Source: Ananas comosus (Eukaryota; Streptophyta; Magnoliopsida; Poales; Bromeliaceae). From it: a DNA stretch of 64,000 nt. The stretch lies in contig NC_033628.1 in the NCBI RefSeq assembly GCF_001540865.1, forward strand, positions 11,753,249 through 11,817,248. The letters are read 5' to 3'. Positions within the stretch are counted from its first letter, which is position 1, and the number at the start of each line of letters is the position of its first letter. The position numbers and the translations under genes were made by a program. Below, piece after piece: positions 25,401 to 38,049 of the stretch. The notes beneath the pieces are model-generated. The model made no database searches and was not told the origin of the DNA. It saw only the letters and a program-made list of their open reading frames with translations.

Positions 25401-26066
25401 CAGACGGTCCAGATTGATCGATCCCACATCCGTCCGATCTTAATCGGACGGCGGAAGGCATAGCATCAAATGATATTTTATGGGCCGGGCCGGGCCCAAA
25501 ATGAGGCCCACAAAACCCGGCTCACCGACATTTTGTTTAGGTATGTATTAATCTATCTAATAATAAAGTTATATATATATATATATAGTAATAAATGTAA
25601 AATTAATAAATTATTCACATAACTAGATTTGAAATTTATTTAAATTTTCAAAAAAATTTAAATTTAAAATGAACCAATCATTACCTCAAACTGTAGCAAC
25701 CAATTGCGAGCGCCGGCGCCGAATCCTCCGTCAAGGTGATATGCAGGGGCGCTCCCATCAATACAAACTTGCGAATCAATAAATAAATAAATAAATAAAA
25801 AGTTAAAATTAATTAAATAAGCAAAAAAAAAAAAAACAATAACGAAAAAAAATTATTTGTTTTTAAATTAAATAAATTATAATCACAGTGATTATACTGT
25901 TGTACGTAGTTTTACCTGCTCCAATGGAAACGGCGTGAGGGAGAAGCGTCATGGGGACGAGAAGCGTCGTGTCGTTCGCTCGCGCACCTTCGATGCTTCT
26001 AGAAGGATCGAATCGGAGCGAAATTACGAGCGCGAATAAAATCCAAATCGAATCGCGTTTCGCCAT
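22434..26066 (-). CDS. Pectin acetylesterase (CE13 family), 12 exons
   Basis: Removes acetyl groups from homogalacturonan in the cell wall; secreted. Exons in reading order: 26066-25916, 25767-25685, 25368-25239, 24663-24584, 24451-24365, 24217-24093, 24008-23948, 23838-23782, 23690-23613, 23353-23248, 22839-22694, 22568-22434; 412 residues, with phases agreeing at every junction. The N-terminus [17 protein letters not shown] is a signal peptide. Hallmarks: [34 protein letters not shown], nucleophile motif SGCSAGG (Ser about 184), acidic residue in NSAYDTYQ (Asp about 281), histidine in DSCFTHCQ (His about 348), and the closing DCPYPCD. If the last exon is instead spliced at 22458 to 21235-21149, the protein ends with a hydrophobic tail (433 residues). 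The AG run at about 26270-26294 lies in its promoter. Confidence 0.94.
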
Positions 26067-26406
26067 TTTCGGGGAGGAATTGAAGATTTGATATATTATT
26101 ATTATGGTGTGAAAAGAGGATGGAGATCAGATTAAAACGGATTTAAATGGGTAGGGAAAATGATGAGAAAAAATATGAATATGAGAACGAGAGAGAAAGA
26201 GAGAGGAGAGGAGAGAGAAAAAGGGCACTGATACGGAAGGGAACGGATTAGTGTTTATGGGTTTTTAAGAAGAGAGAGAGAGAGAGAGAGAGAGTAACAA
26301 CAAATTTAGTTGCATTTATCTCAAATAATTTGGGATAATATGCATTTATCGGAAATAATTAGGGATAATAATGCATTTAAATTGGGTTGGTTTCAAAACG
26401 GGTGCC
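26067..26406. other. Upstream region of the pectin acetylesterase gene
   Basis: Purine-rich DNA with an AG microsatellite at about 26270-26294 and a duplicated ATTTATC.GAAATAATT segment near 26314-26365. It is probably promoter and 5' UTR; no gene is seen. Confidence 0.5.
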
Positions 26407-26414
26407 CAAAAATC

Positions 26415-26660
26415 AGGACAAAAATTTTATGGGCATAGTCTCCAAACTAATAGTTTACCAAACTAATAGTTGGGGGACTATACGGATCGGCGCCACGTGC
26501 CCGATTCGACGGCCACGGATGGAAAGAAAAAAAAATTATATTTTTAGAGAGAGAGAGAGAGCGAAAAAGTAATTGAGATCCGTGCCGTCGGATCGGCCAC
26601 GTGGTACCGATCCGCATAGTCCCCAAACTAATTTGGGGACTATACCCATAAAATTTGTCC
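26415..26660. mobile_element. MITE with an 8-bp target duplication
   Basis: About 246 bp with inverted ends: GGACAAAAATTTTATGGGC with TAGTCTCCAAACTA at the left, and the complement of GGACAAATTTTATGGG with TAGTCCCCAAA at the right. A second inner inverted pair surrounds GGCGCCACGTG and CCACGTGGTACCG. CAAAAATC flanks both sides (26407-26414 and 26661-26668). An 8-9 bp duplication fits hAT or Mutator-like transposition. No coding capacity. Confidence 0.85.
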
Positions 26661-27029
26661 CAAAAATCGGCTTAAGTCGAACAAAAGTTAAAGATATTCT
26701 GTTTGTTTCGGTCGTCCACTTTGAGAACTCGTTGTCTCTGATTTTGACAGAAATTATGTTATTTATTTTGTAACTACAAAGCTTAGCGGGTGTAAAAAGA
26801 AAATTAAAACTATTAACGCAAAAAACAAAAAAAGCAAAAAGCCCTAAAAGTGGCCCGCTTAAATAAGAATTATTGGTTGATTTGAGAAGTTTACATAGGT
26901 GATATAACGCTCCAATAGTCCCATGTCAAATAAAAAAATAATTTTATTTAGAATATATGAGATCGACATGCTAATAATTATAATTTTAACTTAAATATTT
27001 TGGGCAGATCAGATACTAAAAGCGGAATA

Positions 27030-27808
27030 TCAACTAGAAGTGTGAGAACGTCGCCAGGGCTTAGAATATATGAGAATATGTTGGATAGTATGGAACTATA
27101 GCTACATGATGACATTATGTAGGGGATATTAATGAAAGATTTATTCAATCTGTGGCGTTTAGCTTAAACATGGAAAAGCATATATGATTTCTTATATAAA
27201 TATTTGTGCATGTGATAGTGTAGAATTCGCATACATGCTAGATGATATATCATGTAGAGACATAACTATTATTGAAACTGTTTAGTTGTTATTAACTTTA
27301 TGCTCAAGTTTATTGCATTTTATCATGCCTCATTGTCCTAGTGGTGTATTTTACCACTCTCGGTGGCTTACCGACTGGGAACTATTGTTTAATAATTCTC
27401 ACCCCTATTGGTTGGTTGTTTTTGTTTCAGAGCCTTTCGCAGCAGGAAAGTTTAGGGATCGGGGCAAGAGAGGTAACGACTAACTAGAGCCTCACAATGT
27501 GTGATAGATGAACCAATAAATTTATTTAGTGGTTTAGTGCTGTGATGTATTAGTATTTTGAGTGAGATTCTATATATTCATATTAATTGTACCATTGATT
27601 AGAATTGTTGTAATCTTGAAATATTAGTTAAGAATTTTTATATTTAGCCGTTGTATGTTCTCGCTCTGATTATCATATTTCAGGATGGATTATACTACCA
27701 TTCTCTTTGATTGTTGTAGACACCTTGTGTGTATTGTGATTTTTGGTGTGCACGGCGGGTCTGTGCACGCACCCGGCGGGCTTTCGCTGTAGCTCAGGGC
27801 GTGACAGA
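27030..27808 (+). mobile_element. Possible solo-LTR remnant
   Basis: The stretch begins GTGTGAGAACGTCGCCAGGG and ends near GCACCCGGCGGGC, GTAGCTCAGGGCGTGACAG. An ending in GGGCGTGACA is typical of gypsy-type plant LTRs. No PBS, PPT or coding sequence is seen beside it, and its boundaries are uncertain. Confidence 0.35.
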
Positions 27809-29827
27809 TTAGTTTGGTGTAATAACAATAATAACTGGATTTAAGCTTTGATGGTTAAATAGTGGGCCTTTGCAAACATATTCGATTTTGGAGGCCCATG
27901 GTCTCATCAATTTGAATATAAATTCTACTGTTCCGTCAAAAAACAGGAGAAAATATAAGCAGTTTTCGATACCAAAATGAGTCTTTAAATACTCCTTATC
28001 TTCAATTTTTCCGATTTAAGTTTTCCAAGTTAGTTAAGTGTTTTTTTTTTCAAATTAAACTGCTCTATTAGCCATTAGCTGCTAATTAAATTAGTTTCGT
28101 TTGATAAAATTTTTAAGTTATTTGATGGAAATTATTCCACTGCAGAAAATAAAATAAAAGTTAAAGCCTCAGAGAAACTCAGTTTGCCCAATCTAATGAA
28201 CGGCCGGGATCTCTGATGGACGTTCCATCAACGACAAATTTTTAGTTGTTCAGAAAAATTATGGAGCATTTTGAGTCGGCTATCTAACCTCTCAAAAATT
28301 TTAATTTTATCATTCAACATTTTAATTTATTTGATTTGAATAAATTAATGATATTTTAATTTTAAAATTTTAATATGTTGTTTATCTTTACATAGATGTT
28401 GAGTTTTAGTATATTTTATTTAATTCTCGCAACTATAAATTTATTAAAATAAATAATTAGTTTAAACTTTGAAGCGTAGCACTGCTTGCTGATTAATCAA
28501 ACAAAGTAAAAGATTAAATATATAGTAAAATACAAATTTTGAAAGATTGAGTAGCTAATTCAAAATGGTCAATAATTTATGTAAGTTCTGTATGTTTTGA
28601 CGTTCACAATGTTACTACAATGAATGGGCAAGTAACAAATTATAATTAGAAATAGGATGATGAGATGAGTAGTTATGGAGGTAATATTATAATATTTTGG
28701 TGTATTTAGTTAATGAAGCAACTATGCTTAAGTTGATACCGAGAAGTAAATATTATTACTTGTTATTTAAAACAAAAAAAAGCAAGCAAATCTAATTTAA
28801 AAACTCTTTAGGGTCAAACTACACTTGGAAGGGAAAGGATCACCCAACAAAGATATGTTTAATTAATTCAGGATGTTAAGTCAATTATAGCTTTAGCTTT
28901 AATTAACAATAACTAACACAAATTATAAGATAAGGGAAAACGAAGATGCATCTTCGTTACATTATCTAGGGTTCCAATTAACAAAGTCCCAATATTTGTC
29001 ACATTTATAGAAAGATAGAGGTAGCTCTAATGTTACAAAAAAAGTGAGCAAAATTAAGTGCATTTTTTCCAATTCTAAAGACCTTCTTAAGAAACAGAAA
29101 TTGAGTTACACAGCAAAAATTTAAAATGAAACTAAAGTATCTTTTTAGTTTTAGTTTAAGCTACACACTATTTAATTTTTCTAACTTGATGTGTGCGTTT
29201 TTTCGTGAACAAAAAAAGGTTTGAAAAGTTTTACTCATAAGAGTTCCTAACTCAATCTCCCGCTTTGTCAGAAAAAAAATAAAATAAATGAGACTATTCC
29301 AATAATATTAATTGTATAAAAGTCGCGACAACGACAAAGACTCCTAAAGCTTCTGTTTCGTGCTTTATTTATAACATACTATATATAGTTTCTCTAGTAA
29401 CGTATCAGTACCACGCTCATAGCATTTCCACAGAAGCTCTATTAGGGACAAACAAAGCTTAAATTATTAGTTGGTTATGTGTCATTGCCTATGGGAGTGA
29501 GAACATGATCCATTATTAGTTAGTTAGGGCTAGGGAATCAAATTAAGTGATGCATTTCTAATGGACCCAAATTAAAGAAGCCACTATATATAGATGCATG
29601 GTCCCCTCTCCTATGATCTTTTTGACCATATAGGACAAGTAGAACATATATAAATATGTATTGCTACAATTTTTTTTAACTAGATCTAATTTGATACATA
29701 CTAGTACCATCACCAATAATAAATCCTAAGCATTCAAAGGTTAAAAAGTTTATAATAAACACAGTTCTTCTATTATTTATAGTATATATAGTAGCTGAAT
29801 TCATATTTTCTTTATATTTTTTCATTA

Positions 29828-29882
29828 TTTTTTGAGAGAAAGATAGTATGCTATCCGCTTCGGTTATTTCATTATTGTAGTA
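29828..29882 (-). mobile_element. SINE-like 3' fragment
   Basis: TTTTTTGAGAGAAAGATAGT followed by ATGCTATCCGCTTCGGTTAT and TTCATT, matching the tail of the family in reverse. The rest is missing. Confidence 0.5.
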
Positions 29883-30540
29883 CTGTAGTTTTGCATTTCT
29901 TCATATGAACACTTTAATTGGTCCCTAAACGTTGTTATAAAATAATCATTTTATTACTCTATAGTATATGATTTTTTTTTTTTGAGGGATAAAGGTAGCA
30001 AGCATTTTACATTAAATTATTAAATATAAATTTGCAATAAAAGTGCAAAAAAATGTGATAAGCGATGCATTTTAACTTTCCATAGAAGAGACCTATTGAT
30101 GTTCATAAGAGCATACTATTGCTCGAATAAAACTACGTAATTACGACGAATGCATGTAAAATTATATATTTTTAAAAATTTTCTAATAGAATTATAGAAC
30201 TTATATTATTATATTAATTAAATCATTGTGATCTAAGCAACATGCTTTTATTTACAAAAATAAATATAATATATATATTATTGTTATTTTTTAAAGGGGA
30301 GATCGAGCTCCGCGGGATAGATAGATTCGAGTATACGTAATGCGTAATGAGATTGTCGGAAAAGAATAAAAAAAAAAAAGAAAAAGAAAAAGAAAAAAAA
30401 GAGAGGCTCCCACCAAACTCCGAGGGTGACTCCTTTTTAAAGTTTGGGGGGCTTGTTGTTTGGGAGGGAGAGATGGGTCCCACGTGCATGTCATGTGACC
30501 GTGACGTTACTGCAATTGTTCGCTGCACCAGGTTCATCTG

Positions 30541-30542
30541 AA

Positions 30543-30573
<31 letters not shown>
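30541..30573. repeat. AAT microsatellite
   Basis: Uninterrupted AAT trinucleotide run of about ten units. Confidence 0.9.
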
Positions 30574-30574
<1 letters not shown>

Positions 30575-30667
30575 AAACAATATGTTATTCTAGCTATGTC
30601 TTAGCTCAAATTGAATAATTTTTGGGTTAAAGTTCATCTGAAACTTGTATCTATATTTATACTTTAA

Positions 30668-30982
30668 GGCAACGTTTGGTTTGGGTATAAGCAAGAATTA
30701 GCTATTATAGGGATAAGTACAAATATTGGAATAAGAAAAATAGCATTTGGATGAAAATTGAGTTGTTTCAGGGGATAAGAAAAATAACGTTTGGATAGAT
30801 AATAAGAAATAAGAAAAATAGTGGATAGTTATATATAGAAAATGGAGGTGTTGGTAGGGATGATTATACCCGGTTATTATAAGTAACCGAGAACTACTAT
30901 TCTCGGATAAAAAATTAGCGTTTGGATATAAAGAGGGGGATAAGGGGTTATTCCACCTCTTATCCCCATGCCAAACGCTGCC
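30668..30982. mobile_element. Tourist-like (PIF/Harbinger) MITE
   Basis: A 315-bp element with inverted ends: GGCAACGTTTGGTTTGGG at the left and the complement of GGCAGCGTTTGGCATGGG at the right. The flanks are TAA at 30665-30667 and 30983-30985, the 3-bp duplication expected for PIF/Harbinger insertions. The inside repeats AATAAGAAAAATAG-type motifs. No coding capacity. Confidence 0.87.
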
Positions 30983-30985
30983 TAA

Positions 30986-32580
30986 TAAATTTGGAGTTGG
31001 CTTTAAATGAAAGTTCGATTCAGCCTAAATTTATTAATACTTAGTAAAGTTAATAAAATTAGTTAGTTAGAAAGTTCTTAAAAAAATATCTAAATATCGA
31101 TAGAAAATACTAACTTGTGTATGCTATAGTACTTAAATTATTGATATCTAAATAGTAAGACATCTAAGAGGGATAGAAAAAAAATTATGAACTCAAATAC
31201 CTTATGGCATTTGATATAATATACCGCAAGATATTTATTTATTTTTTATAAATTTGATAACTCCGACGAAATCAAAATTTATTCAAAATTTGAAAATTCA
31301 TTAGTAATTTTTTGCGATTTACATATAGCAAGCCAGCATCGTAATGCGAAGTTCAACAAATGGTTATAAATCAAAGTAGCTACAAGTTATGAATCAGCGA
31401 TGGTGGAAATAAAAGCTCGACATTAAATTAAAAGAAAAAAATTACAAAAATAATTGTGGTGCACAAGATGTGCTTATGCACCGGGTGCAGCCAAATAATC
31501 TGGCCCAACTCGCCGCGATTGTCTATGTTCGGCCGCAGTCAGAAGGCACCGAGACTCGGATGCTGAGTGCTGACAGCGACCGACACGAGACGATGCACCC
31601 AACGTGAAATTACAATTATGCCCTCAACTCCTCTTCAATGTTTGACCAGTGACTGCTGTGGCGGCTTTGGACTACTACTACACTTGTGTGTTGTAATAAA
31701 GTATGATTAAAACCTAAAGCAATGCTTAAAAAGGAAAATTAAAAGATGAGTGAGCATTTAATATAATTAAATCACTAGTCAGTACAAAAATTTAAAAAGT
31801 TTAAAAACACATTCTACTTAATATTTTTACCCAGTAAATTATTAAATTATATAAATTTAAAATTTTAGCTGAGAATTTTTTGCTCTAAAATCAGAGATAA
31901 AGAGTATGAAATAATAGTTTTTTTTCTAAAAATTTAAATTACAAAAGAACGGTATTTTTAATATTTATACTCAACATAAATTTCTCATATTTGAATTTAA
32001 ATATTATTTTTTTAATTTGAAAGCTCAGCAATTCATATATATTAGTTATTTCTTTTTTTTTCTAATTTTTATCTTGATTTTCTACCAATTGGATGATTAA
32101 GATCATGCATTCAAACTTCTCTAACCGATGAAAATTGAAAAAAAAAAAAAAACTATTGCCAAATTTAGTATTATCCCACATTTATTTTTATTATCTCTGA
32201 TAATGCTATTTATTTAAAACTAAATCACCAATCAAATTCGCAATTAGCAAATCCACACAATTGCTCCAGGAAGGGTATTCCGGTAATTTCGGCCTCCACA
32301 GTCCCAGTAGAGCCCCTGGTGAGGACAAAACCCGCTTTGAAAAAAATAATTAATTATTACCTCTAACCTCACTCTCTCCCCATTAATTAATTATTAATTG
32401 TAGCTAATTAATTATTAGCTGCTTTCCTTAGCAGCTAGAGGAAGTAAAAGCTTGAGAGAGATTGCTTAATTTTTTATAATAATAAATAATAATTAGGTCC
32501 AATAAATCGACATAATTATTCCCCAAATTACCAATTTCTCTTTTTTTTTTTTTTTTTTTTTTTTCTCTTTAAGAAAAGCG
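30986..32580. other. AT-rich spacer upstream of the DUF3527 gene
   Basis: No gene is seen. It includes a T run at about 32540-32563. The last part is probably the promoter of the DUF3527 gene. Confidence 0.55.
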
Positions 32581-32639
32581 GGAGAGAGATTATAGCGACT
32601 CCCAATGTTGAATAGTGTCTCCTTCTCCATAGCTTTTCC

Positions 32640-33903
32640 TCTTCCTCAGTAACCATTACACACTCTCTCTCTTTTGTCGACGCAAAAACCCTCGATTGCT
32701 AGGGATTGATTGCTTTTTGGGCGATTCCAGGTACTTGGCATTACCCTCTCCGTGCTTTGCTCGCTCAAATCGATTTGTTTGAGGTTTATACGAGGGATCG
32801 AGGTGCTCATAGTGGTAGGTGGGATTGTGCTTCGTCCCGAGTTGATTTGGAGGTGGAAATGGTGATTTTTGCGGGTAAAAATGGCGTCTTTACTGTTTTT
32901 CAGTTGTTTTGGGTAGCTTATTAGGGTTAGATTGGGGGAGATCTGGTGGTGTACGGGCGATTCTGGTTGGAATTTATGTGATTTTTTTTAGTAGTCATAT
33001 CGGATTTTTCGAATGATGAGTACGTATACGATTTGGGGCATTGATTGCTCTTCTCTCCCCCAACTTTTACCTTCTTTCCTTAATTGCGGAGGATTCGAGA
33101 AGATCTTGTTCCTTGTGGGGCTTTTACTCATTGGGTTCTCTTCCCATTTAGCCACAATGTGTGTATGTATGTGTGTGAAATATATCTTTTCTTCTCTATA
33201 GGCAAGGAATTGGGCTATTTGTTACAGCAACATTTGTGCCTTTTGCGTTCTTCATGTGCAAAAATGGGTACTTTTTTTTTTTGCCCCTCCTCTGATGGTG
33301 TTAATTGTGATAGAGATGAATGTATTTTGCCTTTGATCTTGTGGTAATTGTCAAAAAAGAGGTAAACTTGCAGGTTTGTTGATGGGGAAAGAAAAAGAGG
33401 GAAAAAAGAAAAACAAAATATTACCCAGTTTTCTTACTAAACTCCCCTTTACATGTTACAATGTTGCATTGTTGTATTTTGGTGTAGCTGGGATGAGCAG
33501 ATGAAAAATCATGTGAATGGCATTGTGTAGATTGTTCAAAATGTAACTAGAGAATAAAGACCCCTTCATTTTGTAGAAACTGCTCTTCTCTTCTTCGTAT
33601 CGTGTAATTTTCGGTCTCTAGAAGTTGATGCAAATTCGAAACATGCGATCCTTGTGTGGTATATCTGGGTATCTTGTTATTTCTCTAGACCATATTCCAA
33701 CTATGTGGTTGACGCAGATTAGATTACTGTCTCTCGATTCATGTCTCCTCTTCACCTTTTGTACTCTTACAGTAAATTTTTCATTTTCTTACTTTGTAGT
33801 ATTGGTACATAGGAGTTCAAAATACTGAATTATATGAGCATTATTTGTCGATTTGGAGAGATGGTTATGTGGGATCTGACTTGATTTGCTTATGCTTCAG
33901 CAG
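32640..33903 (+). promoter_or_regulatory. Probable 5' UTR exon and leader intron of the DUF3527 gene
   Basis: A CT-rich stretch at 32640-32680 and AAAACCCTCG at about 32687 precede a good donor at 32730/32731 (TTCCAG|GTACTT). The acceptor before the coding exon is a tandem CAGCAG at 33898-33903, so the leader could end at either AG. A leader intron of about 1.17 kb is common in plant genes. Transcript support is not available. Confidence 0.5.
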
Positions 33904-33915
33904 GTCAATTTTTCT

Positions 33916-36688
33916 ATGGGACAGGATGTGACTTTGGAATTTGAGAATCATTCCCAATCAAGGCATACTCGCAAAATTGTTCAACCCTCTTGTCGCAGCA
34001 AGGAAAAAGCAGAAGATTGTAAGAAAAAAAGACAAACAACTAGCAGATATTACCATTTGAAAAGTTCAGATGGCGACTTTAGAGAATTACCCCTTGACCG
34101 CATCCCAAATTTCCATTGCAAAAGCTTACCTTCCAGAACCTTCGAACCGAATCTGGAAGAAAACGCAGTGCTAAAACGTGGCTCTATGTATCAGAGCTCC
34201 AGAGAAGTAAGGAGGATGAGAAAGCTCAAGGAGGGAAGGAGGAAAATAGATTCAGCTTATGATGAAGGCGCATTTCTCTCCTTTAAGATTGTCGATTCAG
34301 TGTCTCAACCCAGCACAAGCGAAATACTTCCGCTATGCAAGGAGAACAGATCGCCTCTCGTCGCCTTGTATGCTGAACCAAAGTCATCTTCTTCTGACCC
34401 AGCTCACCCAATCACTGGAAGATCCGTGGAATTTCTTGATCTTTCATTCCGTGATCTTCCTGAGAAGCGCTTGAAAGGTGATGATACTTCAAGCCCAGAT
34501 TTCAGTTTTCAGAAAATGCACTTATTAGATGAACTGTTGGAGATCTCTCTTGACTATGAGGAGACTAAAAGTCATTGCAGAAGAGCAGCCCCTGGCAAAA
34601 GCTTTCCTGAAACAGACACAGTAGGTGCTCTTCCCAAGTCATTTTCGACCAAGGTAGGACTAGTTGATTCTCCTAGCCAACCGGAGGTCGTCATTAAAAA
34701 TGCAACCTCAAAAGCTCGACCAAGCCCATTCAAGAGGATGTTGGACCCAATCATGAAGTCCAAATCTATGAGAAGCTCATCTCTCCTTGAACCGGAATCA
34801 GCTAATTTGACTGATCCTGTGAACGTCAGGAGGAACGGAATCTCTCGTAAATCTTTGTTGAACGACTTCTCGAAGGCAACAAAAAATTTGGAGTCTACTC
34901 ATCAGTCTGTTGGGGAAGATCGATTCATGACAACTGCTTCTTCACCTGCTCATCTACATGCTGTTCTTAAGTTGGACTTCAACAACGGCGTCCCATCTTT
35001 CGAGTTCTCCACTAAGTACCCAGAAGATGTTCTTTCTGCAAAAGCATGGAAAACAGGAAATGCATATAACTGGGTCTACACCTTCCATAGTTATAACAGG
35101 AGGATTAGTAGCGGGGGACGATCTAGCAAAGATAAGCATGGGCATTCACCTCCGATTGTTGGCCAAATGCAGGTCTCCTGTTATCTGTGCTCAGAAGTAA
35201 GAGACGATGGAGTTTTGAGTAACTCCACTGTAACCGAGTTTGTTTTATACGACATTGCTCAGGCCAGACGGAGCTTTGCTGTTGAAGAGAGAACTCAGTA
35301 CTCATCAAGTTCAGTTCACCCTTCCACATCTAGTGTTGCTGAAAACTTGGGCACATCGGAACAGCAACACCACTTAGGAGACACTTTAAATAGTAGCTGT
35401 GATTATCCTGCCTCTACCTCTTACCCATGGTCACAATCAGATTTACATCCGCATCTGGAAATTGCGGCTATTGTTATTCAAATACCTTTTAACAAAAAAG
35501 ACTGCTTACGAGAACTGAAGAGACGAGGGGTCAATTTACCAAATGCCACTTCTGTTGATCAGAGAAGGGAGACGACCACGAATATCTCGTGTCCTAATGT
35601 GGTAAAAGTGGTTACTCCTAGCGGGCCTCACGGATTGCCTAATGGTGACGATGCGGGTCCTTCTTCGTTATTAGATAGATGGAGATTCGGCGGAGGCTGT
35701 GACTGTGGTGGGTGGGACATGTCCTGTCCAGTTGTTGTGTTTGAGAATCCATGTGATGATGATTGGGCTAACTGCTTGACAATGGAGAGCAAGAAACCAT
35801 TGGAGCTTTTTGTTCAGGTAAATACTCCTATTACAGCATATTATTTCCTAGATTTCTTGTATATGTCAAAAGGGTTTTTGCTCATATTTTTCCTCTGCAA
35901 ATATGGATAATGTGTAAATACCCCTGCAAAGTTTGTATATGTGTTTGTGCCTGGAAGCTTTGCAGTGGTAATTGCAACGCATATATATATGTACGACCCT
36001 TAAAAGAAGCCGTGCTCTTATACAAATTATGATATTCATGGTTTGTGCAATATTTCTAGTCTCTGATACTTATGCTTTAACTTTTGAAATGCGTAGTAAT
36101 TATATCAATATATGCTATTCGTTCTATAGAAACATTTGTTGAATGTATCATCTTCCTTTTCTGTTCTAGATTCTCAATCTATACCGACAACACTTTGTGA
36201 CACTAGAACGAACTTACGGACCATTTTAAGTGTATTATCATATTCAATTTCGTTGCTTTTTATTCTCAATCTGACGAAATGCTACAGGGAAGCACGAGTG
36301 TATTATCATATTCAGTTCCGTTGATTTTTACGCTCAGTCTGATGAATTGCTACAGGGAAGCAAGGAAAAGATACCTGCACTATCCATAATGGCCGATGGA
36401 AAAGGACAATATTCGATTTACTTTCATGCGCAACTATCGGCATTACAAGCGTTTTCCATCTGCATCGCCATGTTACACTGTTCCGAAGCTTCTTCAGCTG
36501 TTGTTGGTCAAGAGAAGAACAAGCACAAGTTGTACTCGAATTCGCTGAAGCTGCTCCTCGAGGAAGAAGTGAGACAGTTGATCGAAGCAGTCGCGCTCGA
36601 AGAAAAGAAGAAGACCAAAAAGAAAGCGGAGCAGATCCCGCCGGCTTTCTTGCTCGACCCGCCCTTTTCTCCGATGGGAAGAGTCTAG
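33916..36688 (+). CDS. DUF3527 family protein, two coding exons
   Basis: Plant-specific protein of the DUF3527 family (relatives of Arabidopsis At2g29510), molecular role unknown. Coding exons 33916-35817 and 36356-36688 join in phase 0 at LELFVQ|GSKEKIPAL; 744 residues. Start chosen at MGQDVTLEFENHS, the first ATG after the tandem acceptor; family members begin MG.D. The N-terminal half is Ser/Lys-rich and probably disordered. The conserved region runs from about residue 340: LKLDFNNGVPSFEFS, WVYTFHSY, VGQMQVSCYLCSEV, TEFVLYDIAQ, LEIAAIVIQIPF, WDMSCPVVVF, and in exon 2 YSIYFHAQLSALQAFSICIA. The second exon is preceded by a 68-bp tandem duplication that copies the 3' splice site. Lys/Glu-rich C-terminal segment before QIPPAFLLDPPFSPMGRV. 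Identity by family memory; function not known. Confidence 0.9.
36228..36363 (+). repeat. 68-bp tandem duplication covering a 3' splice site
   Basis: The segment starting GTGTATTATCATATTCA at 36230 recurs at 36298, and both copies end in CTACAG|GGAAGCA (acceptors at 36287 and 36355). Only the second acceptor continues the conserved DUF3527 frame. Confidence 0.93.
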
Positions 36689-38049
36689 AGAACGAACGGA
36701 TATATGGAGGAAGAATTATTGCGGGAATCGAAGAGAATTAGCGAGGGATATGGGTGCTCAAATTATTTTTTGTATCCTTTGTTCATGTGAATTTTGTGTT
36801 TCAACTCCTGTTCATATTATTTATAGTGGTCACAGGCAGCAGCGTCCATATGTTTTTGTAGCTTGTAGTGAGAAAAAGGGTGTTACATTCTATGAATGGT
36901 GCGCAAATGTGGCACTTTGGAGCCAGAAGCCATCTTCTGAAATAAATAGAATTATTATGCCTATCAGTTCCAGATTTCTGCACCTTCTCCTATTTATTTT
37001 TCTCTAAGATTTTGTGCAAGAATTTAAGTGCATTAGTAAGGAATCGTGCCGAACTATTGTTGGCACGATACTACATAGTATACATCGTGCTGTGCCGATC
37101 AAAAAATACTTGTGTTGATACATATTAGTATAAAATAAATATTGTTTTAGCATCAATATTTGAAATCAAATTGCTTATAATATGTATTTTTAAATTTTTT
37201 AGTACTTTGTTGAGATAACTATTTACTTTTTTTTTAAAAAAAAAGAAGGTTTGAGTCATGCCATCGGCACACGAAGTTGCATTATGCTGATATCTTTTTG
37301 GGGTTGTATCGTGTCGATATTTTGTTGCCGCCGTATGATACGATGGACTGGACACAGCCCATGCCAATGGACTCTTAAATCTTTATTTTTATGTTCGATA
37401 TGGACGAAATAACACGAAATGTTCCTCAACTACAATTGTGTTTAAGAGTTCTTGCCATGAAATCAATGTCTTGGATTAGCCCCTGGAATTTTCTGGATTA
37501 TCAACAGCATAGAAGATCCGAAATGGTAGCCTAAAGTTTCTGCAACAGCTTCTCTTCAGCAGAAACTTTAGGCCCTGATATATCATCTATTCTTTATACG
37601 GATATATACCCATATACGTGGTCCATCGGGCCGAATCTCGTTTAGGCCCTGGCCCAATTCAATCCTGTTTAGAACGATTAACACCATAACTTCATACAAA
37701 TCCATCCCAAAAATAAAAGGTGAAAATTACGTTACGATGATTAACACCATATTACGATGACAATTATGCTATAGAATACTTGCTATTGGATATTTTCTAG
37801 GTAGCAGTTATTACGTTACGATATTCATAGAAAGGAGATGGGGTACGCCGTACGCGAATGATAGTATAATTACATAAATACATTTCCAAATTTCTCTTTC
37901 GGCCCTGCAAATCCTCTCGTTTTATTTTTCATTCTTCTGGATTTCTCATTGTCGTTCTTCTCTCTCTTCATCTATAATAATAGGTATTTTTTTTTCCTCT
38001 GTCCCTCTCCTTTCTTATCTTATATATTTTTACTATCTGAGATAGGCTG

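Larger units (their letters stand above)
26669..30664. other. Long AT-rich spacer
   Basis: No gene is seen. About 27000-27808 resembles a degraded LTR (see next entry). A SINE 3' fragment lies near 29828-29882 and an AAT microsatellite at 30541-30573. The remainder is AT-rich unique-looking sequence. Confidence 0.55.

Noticed and set aside
25480..25530. GGCCGGGCCGGGCCC motif as promoter element
   Set aside because: It lies in intron 2 of the pectin acetylesterase with no transcript start evidence.
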